DNA of 60,000 bases from Prorocentrum cordatum (taxonomy: Eukaryota > Sar > Dinophyceae > Prorocentrales > Prorocentraceae), in NCBI GenBank assembly GCA_963575745.1, contig CAUYUJ010014545.1, positions 223,627 through 283,626 on the forward strand, read 5' to 3'. Shown in pieces: positions 52,404-60,000 of this stretch. The translations under genes were made by a program, and so were the position numbers. How positions within the stretch are numbered: position 1 is the first letter of the stretch; each line of letters starts with the position of its first letter. The notes beneath the pieces were generated by a model. The model saw only the letters and a program-made list of their open reading frames with translations. It was not told the origin of the DNA and ran no database searches.

Positions 52404-54091
52404 CTAGCCCCGCCCACGGCCGCGGGCGCCACGCTCGCGCATTCGGCCTGTGGGGCCCGCGCCGCCGCCCGTGCCGCCGCCGCCTCCGCCTGGGTCGCCG
52501 AGGCCGGCGTCGGCCGCGCCGCTGCTCTCGCCGCGCGCCGTGCGGCGCTCCTCCCTCCCTTTGCGCCTCTCCTTGAGGATGGCGCTCTCCTCCTGCGTCT
52601 TCGCCGCCACGTGTCTCTCCAAGGTCGGCGCCGCCAGGGCGTGTCCCTTCGTGCGCGTGCTTCCTAAAAAGATGCGGCGCTCGTCCAACCAGCCGTCGGC
52701 GTCAGCTGCAGCTCCGGCGGTGCCCGCGACCTCTGCCTGTCGCAGCGCCTCAGAGTACACCTCCTCCCAGAGCTGGAAGCGACGGGCCGCCAGCTCAAAC
52801 GTCTCGCACCCCGGCAGGTTGAGCTGGTCGGCCGTGGCAGCGGTCTCCAGGAGCTGGCGCAAGAACAAGTGTTCGTCCACTCCAGGGTCACTTGCTGCCA
52901 ACCCCAAGATCTGTGTCCACCAGTAGTGGGCCCGCCACCCTGTTCCAGGTGAGCCTGAAGCAGCCAGCCAACGGTGGCGGGCCCCTCGATGCGCCACTCC
53001 TTGGTGTCCAGCGCCTCCTGCTGCTCAGCAACCATCTCGGCGAAGGCCCTGCGCCGCTGTCCCGTGCTGCTCCGTCGGTGCTGCAAGATGCGCTCGTCCA
53101 GCACTGCGTAAGGCTCCGCCCGAAGTGGGTCCAGCGCATCCTCGAGTGTGCCCGCGCGCGCGAGCGCGATGACCCCGTCGGGGAAGGATGCCAGGGCGCG
53201 GTCGCCGTTGGCATGGACGGTGGCGAGGGCCACGTCCACGGGGGCGCCCCGCTTGAAGCCCAGCCGCGTCTCCAGCGCCACCTGGCCGTCGTCGAGCCGC
53301 ACTGGCGGGAGGGGCGCCCCGCCTGGGCCCGCGCGCGGCGGGGGCGCACGCGCCGGCGGCGGGAGCGGCAGGTCCCCGGGGCGGTCGTCCCGACCGGCGT
53401 CGGCGTGCTTCCGTCGAGGACGATCTGCGTCTCGGGCGACAGGGCTGGGGCGGCCTGCTTGCCTCGGAGGCGGCGGCCTGGGGGAAGGGCGGCGCGCCCC
53501 CGTTCGGCCGGCTGTGCGCCCTCCGACATCAGGGCGGCCAGCGCGTCCTTGCCCAGGTCGAACCTGGAGAGGAGCTTCTTGCGCAGCTGTGGCGGCGGGC
53601 CGCCGCGCGGCCCACCGAGGTGCACCTCCGCATGGTCCGCGTCGGAGAAGTCCTCGACGAAGACGTCTCTGTCAGGCGTCGCACCGCCCAGAGTGAGCCT
53701 GCCGCGCGCCCGCAGAGCAGGCGCTCGTGATGCAGCCCGGTCCCCCGGCCGCGCTGCCTCCATCATGTCCGTCAGGCTGTGCGGGGCCACGGTTATGGAG
53801 CCGACCCACCAGGTGCCCGCAGGCAAAGGCGGCGAGCGACGCCAGGCAGACGATCACGGTCACCTCCCAGAAGAAGGAGGGGCAGCGAGGCGGCGAGGCG
53901 TGCCGTAGTTGTTCAGGCCCGCACCTGTCTAATTGCCGTTGCAGGAGCTGGACCAGATCTTTGTCGTGCCCCCCGCTGAAGGTGCACGTGCAGTGGCACT
54001 CACGCTGCCAGCTGCTCCAGAGATTGGCGGCGTACAACCCTGTGGCAGCCCAGTCCCGTACTTGGTGGGGACCAGGGGCGAAGAGGGCCAT
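52404..54091 (-). pseudogene. ORF1 (gag-like) of the minus YR element
   Basis: Three or four frames chain together. MALFAPGPHQVRDWAATGLY (start at 54,091) leads to HCTCTFSGGHDKDLVQLLQR and a hydrophobic segment FFWEVTVIVCLASLAAFACG that could span a membrane. Then TPDRDVFVEDFSDADHAEVH, RLDDGQVALETRLGFKRGAP and EWRIEGPATVGWL follow. Finally HYWWTQILGLAASDPGVDEH, ADQLNLPGCETFELAARRFQ and EESAILKERRKGREERR precede a G-rich tail. The plus element has matching blocks in the same order. Frame changes are near 53,820, 53,390 and 52,950. The function is presumed structural; no zinc knuckle is seen. Confidence 0.7.
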
Positions 54092-54109
54092 AACGCAGCG
54101 CAGCTCGAA

Positions 54110-54176
54110 CAGAAGCGATGGCTACCGAGCGAACTCAAGTGGACGTGTGATATGAACAATACCGTGAACAACTATG
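54110..54176 (-). repeat. Split direct repeat A1 (5' terminus of minus YR element)
   Basis: 67 bases matching A2 at 47,983-48,049. Array sequence begins immediately outside it (AATTTGGCCCTGTCGGGCC), closely matching the undisrupted array at 47,457 (AATTCGGCCCTGTCGGGCC). Confidence 0.92.
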
Positions 54177-54670
54177 AATTTGGCCCTGTCGGGCCTTCCT
54201 GGAGGACGTCTTGGAGGGCCCTTCGGCCGTCTTGGAGGCCTTTTGCGGGCCTTTTGGGCAGCCTTAGGCCATCTTGAGGCCATGTTGGGCCGTCTTGGGT
54301 GCATCTTGGGGCCACCTTGGAGGCCATCTTGGCCGTCTTGGAGGCAATTTGGAGACCATCTTGGCAGTCTTGGAGGCTATCTGGGGATTCTTGGGAGCCT
54401 CTTGGGCCGTCTTGTGGCCTTCTTGAGGCCGTCTTGGGGGCCTCTTGGGCCGTCTTGGGGCCGTCTTGGAGGCTTCTTGTGCAGTCTTGGGAGCGATCTT
54501 GATGGCCTCTTGGGCAGTCTTGTGCCGTTGGAATCCGAAAAGGAACAGATGCCAAACTCCTTTTGGAAAATCAATGATTTGACCTCTTCGGGCCGTCCTT
54601 GAGGACCCTGGAGGACCTCTTCGAGGCCTCTTGGGCCGTCTTGGAGGCGTGTTGGAGGCCTCTTGGAGGC
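54177..54670. repeat. GGCCTCTTGG-type array between the two YR elements
   Basis: Continuation of the 41.3-47.9 kb array family, including the boundary motif AATCAATGATTTGACC at 54,570-54,585. It separates the 5' ends of two head-to-head YR elements. Confidence 0.88.
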
Positions 54671-54757
54671 CTGGGAGATAGTTTATCGTGTTGGCCTGGC
54701 AATCTGTGGATCCGCAACCGTTGGATCAATCCAGCCGCGCGAGCCGGGGGTTCGCCC

Positions 54758-56225
54758 ATGGAGTGGGCGAGGGCCGCCGCGGCGGGCGCGGGCGGCCTGG
54801 CACAACTGGGTAGCCTCTGGCACGGCCAGAGGTGCACCTGCCAAGTGGACCTCGGCGAGGGGTTCTCGGTTGACCGCGAGCTGCTGCGCCTGCTGGAGGG
54901 CCAGCTGCAGCGTTTCGGGCCGGCCAACCTCACTCTGCCAGAAATCCCCGATGTCCGCTCGCCTCGTCAGGGCCAGCGGGTGCTCGTCTCCTACGACGTG
55001 GCCCCGCGTGAGCTGCTCGGGCATGAGCGGCTCTCGCGCGCTCGCGCGCACGAGGGCTCGTGGGTGGTCGCCACTCCCGAGCGCGAGATCTACCTGGAGG
55101 ACCTTCAAGACGGGATCGAGAGCCTGGTGCCGCTCGGGCCGATGGGTGGGCTGCCGTCTGGCTGGGGCCGCAGGCCGACGCACATGTTCCGGGGCTCGTC
55201 CCAGGGCCCGCTGCATCAGGCCGAGAGCTTGCGCCCGCAGGCGGAAGGTGCGGTGCTGGCGGAGCAGGGGCGGCGGGACCTCGGCCTAGGCGCTGCTCGG
55301 CCTGTGCACCTCCCCGCCAGTGCGCCGCCGCCGCTGGCGCTGGAGGGCGACCCCGCGACTGACGAGGGCGAGTGGCGCTTGAGTCGGGGAGAGGCGCGCT
55401 TGGGCGAGCGCATGGGTGCCGCGGAGCTGGGCGCTGGCTGCCGCCGCGGCGATCGAGGGGTAGCCCAGGTGGGTGGCCTTTTCGTCGCGTGCTCCTTCTT
55501 CAGGCCAGGCGAGGAGGCGCCGACGCCCAGGGGGGGGGCCGCACAGGGGGGGCCGACCAGCGAGCTGCGGACGCTCCCCGTGAGGTGCGAGTAGGCGAGT
55601 CAGCGCTACCGCTCCTACAAGGAGGCCGCGTCGCTCACCACGACCACGGCCTTCGACGACTGGCCCATCAGCGGGCCTCGGACGGCGGAGTGGCTCGCGC
55701 GCGAGATCGCTCGACAGGAGCTGACGCCAGTGCGGAGGCACTTCTGGTGGCGCCAGCTGTTGGGCCTGGGTCCCAGCGACTGGGATGTGGGGGAGCACGA
55801 GTCCCTCAGCTGGCTCTTCGAGTGTGCCCTGACTTACGACCAGCTCAATTTCGGTTAGTTGGCCTCGCTGGACCTCGCGGGCCGGCGTTGCCAGTTGCTG
55901 GAGGAGATGTGCGCCTGATGCTGATCTCGGCGACGGCAGGCAGTGACAGCGGCCACCTCGACAACGACGGGCTCTTCATGGGCGAGGAGGGCCGGCACGG
56001 GCGCGCGCTTGTTGCGCTGGCGCTGGAGACTTGGATCTCGCAGAAGTTGTCGGAGGAGAGCGCCGTGCTCAAGGAGCGCCGCAGGGCCATGGAGGGGCGT
56101 CAACTGACTCGCTCGAGGGACGTGACCCCCGGTGCCTCAAGCAAGATGAACGACGACAAGCCCCCAAGAACCCGCGCAAGAAAGGCGTCGGGCAGGGGGG
56201 TGGGGCTGCTTGAGCCACTTCGGAC
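54758..56225 (+). pseudogene. ORF1 (gag-like) of the plus YR element
   Basis: The start ATG at 54,758 is the first in the frame after the array boundary. Blocks are RCTCQVDLGEGFSVDRELLR, TPEREIYLEDLQDGIESLVP, and after a TAG at 55,592 ASQRYRSYKEAASL, FDDWPISGPRTAEWL, HFWWRQLLGLGPSDWDVGEH and TYDQLNFG. A second TAG at 55,856 and a frame change near 55,910 lead to HGRALVALALETWISQKLSE and EESAVLKERRRAMEGR. Each block aligns by eye with the minus element ORF1 (for example HFWWRQLLGL with HYWWTQILGL). It is probably the structural protein. Confidence 0.7.
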
Positions 56226-56249
56226 GGCGGAGGCCCCCGGCCGTCGTCC

Positions 56250-58370
56250 CAGCTGCCTTGGTGTTGCAGGTGAGGGACTTGACAGGGCTCGCGATCTGCT
56301 GCCTCTGCAGTCTAGTCGCTGCCTGGCTGATCTTCTGGAGGTGTTGTCGCCGGCGGGGCCAGGCGTTTCGCGCAGCGCGGATCGGCGGCGCTCACGCCGT
56401 CGGGCTGCGGAGGCGTGGCTGCAGGACGGCATCGCGACGCTCGACGCTCTGGGCGGGCGCGGTGAGGTGTGGGGCCCCAAAGTGTTGCCTGGTGCCATTC
56501 AGCGCCAGGCTGTGGCCAGCTTGGCCAGGGCCCAGGGCCTACTACTCTGTGCCGCCACCGCCCGGGAGCGTGGTCTGCGCTTCGGGGCTGCGGATCCGGC
56601 TACGCCTGTGATGGCGTCGTCGCCGGAGAGTTCGCTACCTACCAGCGTGGCAGGCTTGCCCTGCCGGCGGTCGGCAACCAGGCGATCGACCTCGTCAGCT
56701 GCCTGCCCGACCACTACCAGAAGTTGCTGGAGGAGAGTGGCCGCGTTATTCGGCTACCAGCAGCGTGTACACAGGACGTCGCGGCGAAGGCGAACGAGTT
56801 GGACATCGCGATGGATCCCATCTTGTCGAGGTCTCCGAGCAAGTTCGCATAATTTTTGAACAGTGCTTCTGAATCTGGAGTCGTCGAGCCGGCGGCCGAG
56901 GTTCGCAACTTTGTGGGAGTTTTTTTTGTTCGTAAGAAGGACGGCTCGCTGCGGATCATCTTCGATCCTCGGAAGACCAACGCGCAGTTCGTGCCGCCCG
57001 ACGGTGTCGCCCTGGCCTCGCCCGAGGCCCTCGCCGACCTGGAGTTGCCAGCTTGTCAAAAGTTGTGGGTCAGCGAGGGGGACGTCGAACTGCTACTACC
57101 AGTTCCTGCTGCCAGTCGACCTGCGTGCCGACTTCGTGCTGCCGGCGATGCCGCGTCGGGCGCGGCCGCGACGCTTGCGCGACCTGTTCCCTGCAGGCGC
57201 CGAGCTGGTGCACATCCAGGTTCGCGTGGCGCCGATGGGCTGGAGCTGGGCCGTGGCGCTCGTGCAGGCTGCAAATGTGGAGCTGCTGCGGTCAGGGCCG
57301 TTGGGCTCTCGGCGCTGGCTCTGCAATCGCCGCTGTGCGCCCGCCGTCGCCGGGCGCGAGCCCGCTGCTCTCCTGTGCATCGACAACTTCGCCTCTTTGA
57401 GGGCCGTGAAGGAGGCAGTCCAGGTCGATGGCGACTCGATGGAAAGGCAGCTGAGGGGTCGTGGTCTGGCTACTCATGACGTCTCCGGGCCGCAGGTCGA
57501 CGTGGACCTCCTGGGCTTCCACTTCGACGGGGGGAAGGGCGCGATCCACATCGCGCCCAAGCGGTTCTGGCGGCTGGTCCTGAGTCTGGACTACATCCTG
57601 ACGCATCCACTCCTGACGGGGGCCGAGCTGGAGAGGCTGATCGGGCACCTGACGTACGTCCTCTTGCTGCGGCGCGAGATGCTCAGCCTGCTCAGCGCCT
57701 CTTACATCTTCATCAGCAAGTGCTACGCTCGCCGAGTGCGGCTCTGGCCTTCAGTGCGGCGGGAGCTGTCCTAGATGCGGGCGCTGCTGCCGCTGGTGTG
57801 GGCCGATCTGCGAGGCACCTGGGCGCCTGGCGTCATGGCCGTGGACGCGTCCCTGACGGGCCTGGGCGCTGTGGAGTGCGCGGCCGCCCCAGCCGAGGTG
57901 GGCCGCGTCGGGCGTGTGCGAGAGCGCTGGCGGTTCAAGGGGCGCGAGCTGTTGGCCGAGAGCTCGAGGGCGCGATCCATGCGAGAGGGCGCCGTGGGCG
58001 ACTCCGCCTTTCCCGACGTGCCCGCCGATTTATGCAAGTCATCTCTGTGGAAGACTGTGGCTTCGAGGCGCTGGCGGCACAAGGCTCCGATCCAACTCCT
58101 GGAGGGCGAGGCGCTTCTCTGGGCGATGTGGAGGCAGGTGCGCCGTGTGGCGCATCGCGGCTGCCGGCTGCTCTTCCTGTCCGATAGCATGTGTATCTGT
58201 TGTGCGGTCGCAAAAGGTCGAGCCTCGGACTTTCCCATCCTTGCACAGTTACGGCATCTCACCGCACTTCAGCTCGCTTCTTCGTGTCGAGTTTCAGTTC
58301 GTTGGATTCCCTCCGAGTGGAATCCCGCCGACGGCCCTTCCAGGCGGTTCGAGCCTCGCCGTTTGCGGTG
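56250..58370 (+). pseudogene. RT-RNase H of the plus YR element
   Basis: DRARDLLPLQSSRCLADLLE and EAWLQDGIATLDALGGRG match the N-terminal region of the minus element. A frame change near 56,600 and a TAA at 56,850 precede VGVFFVRKKDGSLRIIFDPR. Another change near 57,085 leads to YYQFLLPVDLRADFVLP, RVAPMGWSWAVALVQAA and LLCIDNFASL (57,376-57,387 encodes CIDN). FWRLVLSLDYILTHPLLTGA and ELERLIGHLT follow, then a TAG at 57,772. RNase H follows (GVMAVDASLTGLGAVE ... VRWIPSEWNPADGPSRRF, ending near 58,345). Confidence 0.82.
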
Positions 58371-58589
58371 CGATGGGGCGCCGAACGCTCCTGGCGGCCG
58401 CACCGAGGGAGCCGCCGCCGCTGACCTCGAGCGTGCTTGCGGGCCGCCGCCGAGCTGCGACCGCGCCTCTGGGTGCCTCGCCGGCGAGGGCCCGCGCCAG
58501 ACGCCGAGGCACCGCGGCCGAGCCGCCGGCCGCGACGGCCTTGCCGTGGCACCGCCTCCTGGGCTCGAGCGTCTCGGGCCCGGAGCTGG

Positions 58590-59490
58590 AGACAGTGGGG
58601 CCACCGACGCAGCCGAACTACCTGCGCTGCCCCCGTGGCCTGTGCCGCTGGCTGGGTCTGGTGACGCTGCCCGACTGGAGCGCGCCGGAGTGAAACGACG
58701 CGCTGCCGCAGTACCTGAACGACGAGTTCTCGGGAGGTGCGCGGCCCAACAGGGCGGCGAAGCCGCTGTCGGCGATGCTGTGGGCGAGGCTGGCGCTGGG
58801 GCGACACCTGCGGGTGGTGCTGCCGCGGAGCAGCCGAGCGCTGCTCGGCAGGGGGCGCAAGCGACCAGGCCCCTCGCGCCCGTCGCCTCCCTGGCTCGTC
58901 CTGTGCGGAGTCCTGGACATCCTGCTGCTGAAGGGCCAGGGGGCGCTGGCGTGCGCCCTCAGCCACATGTCCCACTGCTGGCCGCGAAGGCGTTTCAGCT
59001 GGTGGCACCGGCTCAGGGCCGACAAGGCGGGTTCCGCTGGGGGGCGCTGCTGCTGCATCCAGAGGAGTTGCTGGTGCCCATCAAGTCAGGCAAGCAGGGC
59101 GACTCGCGGCTGCTGGGCGCCCCCGAGCTCCTCTGGCGCACGCCAGCGCTGAGCGAGCGCATGGCGCAGCTGGGGCCCCGCGCGCCGCTGTGGAGTTTCG
59201 GCTACGCGCAGCTGCGCGCGGAGTTCGAGGAGTCGCTGGCGGCGCTGGGCCTGCGAGGCCTCGGCGCCACGCTGCCCGGCTTGAGGCGTGGCGGGGTCAG
59301 TCCCGACAGGATCGCGGGTCGCAGGTCGCAGGGGGAAGTGGCCAGGCGCGGCCGCGGGCAGGCCGGGCTCTGGGTTATAAGATGCGAGAGGCACGGGCGC
59401 TTGGCGCTGCCGGTGGAGAAGGTGCCGCCCGTGGCGCAGCAGCAGCTGCGCCTGAGCATGCAGCGACTGCCCGGCCTGTCCGGGCTCAGC
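58590..59490 (+). pseudogene. Degraded tyrosine recombinase of the plus YR element
   Basis: A first frame (PNYLRCPRGLCRWLGLVTL, stop at 58,691, PQYLNDEFSGGARPNRAAKP) switches near 58,985 to FQLVAPAQGRQGGFRWGALL, LHPEELLVPIKSGKQGDSRL, LPGLRRGGVSPDRIAGRRSQ and GLWVIRCERHGRLALPVEK. Comparison with the minus element shows the expected HxxR is PGLR (His lost) and the expected Tyr is Cys (IRCERHGRL versus RRYDKAGRL). The first catalytic Arg region cannot be placed. It would be inactive. Confidence 0.75.
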
Positions 59491-60000
59491 TCCACGCGAC
59501 GCTCAACCGAGTTCGCCTGGGCAGAGAACGAATCGCCGTCGAGGTCATCTCGGGCTCGGGTAGGCTGGCCGCCGCACTGCGTGCCCGAGGCGTCTCCACA
59601 CTGGAGTGGGACATCATTCGAGGAGCGAAGTTCGATCTCACCAAGGCAGCCAGCCTAGAGATCTTGAAAGGCTGGATTCTCACTGGAGAAGTGAGCATCC
59701 TTTGGCTAGGCATACCCTGCACGTCGTTCTCGATGGCTCGTAGGTTTACGAAGTCGGGGCCTGGGCCTTTGCGGTCCAAGGAGTTCCCTCTGGGCCTGCC
59801 CAATTTGTCCGTGGCCGATCGTTCCAGAGTGCAGTCAGGTAACAAGGTGATGCACGCCTGCGTGACGCTCGCCAGGCTTGCTCATGCTCGGGGGATCCCA
59901 GGAGGGCTCGAGAATCCTGCCTTTTCTAGACTTTGGCTGTGTCCGCCTGTGCTGGGTCTCGCGAGGCTCACCAGTGTTCGGAATGTTTTCGCTGATTTCT
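59490..60000 (+). CDS. Methyltransferase-like domain of the plus YR element (partial)
   Basis: Frame 3 is open from 59,490 to the window end. It reads ERIAVEVISGSGRLAAALRA (SAM motif I-like), VSTLEWDIIRGAKFDLTKAA, ILWLGIPCTSFSMARRF (Pro-Cys loop; the LTR element has IPCTNFS) and IPGGLENPAFSRLWLCPP (ENP, motif VI-like). The C-terminal signature would lie beyond the edge. It is the best preserved of the YR copies over this stretch, despite decay of the adjoining recombinase. It is joined to the recombinase by a frame change, so the two may be separate proteins or one broken polyprotein. Confidence 0.75.

Larger units (their letters stand above)
47869..54176 (-). mobile_element. Tyrosine-recombinase (DIRS/Ngaro-like) retroelement with split direct repeats
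   Basis: Read on the minus strand: terminal repeat A1 (54,176-54,110), ORF1 (gag-like), RT and RNase H, tyrosine recombinase, methyltransferase-like domain, then B1 (48,119-48,051), A2 (48,049-47,983) and B2 (47,937-47,869). A1 and A2 match at about 62 of 67 bases; B1 and B2 match at 68 of 69. This A1-ORFs-B1-A2-B2 order is the split direct repeat layout of PAT/Ngaro-type elements, which replicate through a circular intermediate inserted by the recombinase. Several frameshifts indicate it is now inactive. It is inserted in a unit of the GGCCTCTTGG array, with array sequence on both sides. Confidence 0.88.
54672..60000 (+). mobile_element. Second YR retroelement, plus strand, truncated by window edge
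   Basis: Same domain order as the minus element: ORF1, RT, RNase H, degraded recombinase, methyltransferase-like. Array sequence ends near 54,672 and non-array sequence (ATAGTTTATCGTGTTGG) begins. No copy of the minus element's terminal repeats is seen at its left end, so the two belong to different families. It has at least four in-frame stops and several frame changes. Confidence 0.8.

Noticed and set aside
56210-56350. Membrane-like stretch LAICCLCSLVAAWLIFWRCC in the plus YR element
   Set aside because: It lies in a frame different from the one that matches the minus element (EAWLQDGIATLDALGGRG), so it is a shadow.

Overview
This window looks like nuclear DNA of a dinoflagellate. No ordinary intact host gene is visible. 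The DNA is a mosaic of degraded retroelements, one broken host-type or domesticated gene, and very large amounts of micro- and minisatellite. The dinoflagellate assignment is an inference from several signs: a spliced-leader-like sequence in a retroelement leader, retroelement pol proteins carrying a cytosine-methyltransferase-like fold, LINE relics with a FADD-type reverse transcriptase, GC-rich repeat arrays that stay open in several frames, and interspersed AT-rich islands. The species cannot be named from the sequence alone.

Layout. 0-3.5 kb: a 12-bp satellite, three copies of a perfect or near-perfect 24-bp palindrome, and a broken gene with a ubiquitin-interacting motif followed by an OTU-type cysteine protease domain (1.95-3.26 kb). 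3.5-8.75 kb: a 1-kb GTA array, more palindromes, a GGCCTCTTGG-type minisatellite and an ATG-rich minisatellite. 8.75-11 kb: AT-rich DNA without recognised genes. 11.0-21.9 kb: a 10.9-kb Ty3-like LTR retrotransposon with coiled-coil gag, protease, RT, RNase H, a methyltransferase-like domain and a DD35E integrase broken by two in-frame stops. 21.9-32.3 kb: an inverted copy of the LTR-element leader, a palindromic minisatellite, two copies of one LINE family (one only a 3' end) and a retroelement tail fragment. 32.35-39.3 kb: three copies of one composite repeat, each with the same head and tail and a different number of about 394-435-bp satellite units. 39.3-47.9 kb: microsatellites and a long GGCCTCTTGG-type array carrying repeated twin-hairpin modules and an antisense LINE fragment. 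47.87-54.18 kb: a structurally complete tyrosine-recombinase (YR, DIRS/Ngaro-like) retroelement on the minus strand. 54.67-60.0 kb: a second, diverged YR retroelement on the plus strand, cut by the window edge.

The main biological point is that all three large retroelements, from two different retrotransposon orders (LTR/DDE integrase and YR), encode a related domain with cytosine-methyltransferase-like motifs (an FSG-type SAM loop and a PC..(F/W)S catalytic-loop-like motif, plus an ENP motif in two). Two of the three also share a C-terminal signature; the third is cut by the window edge. The minus-strand YR element also keeps its termini: reading along its own strand, A1-ORFs-B1-A2-B2, the split direct repeat layout of PAT/Ngaro-type elements. 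Both YR elements have IDN where most reverse transcriptases have DD.

Limits: all reading was by eye. Frame breaks, repeat identities and domain edges are approximate, and no database comparison was made.
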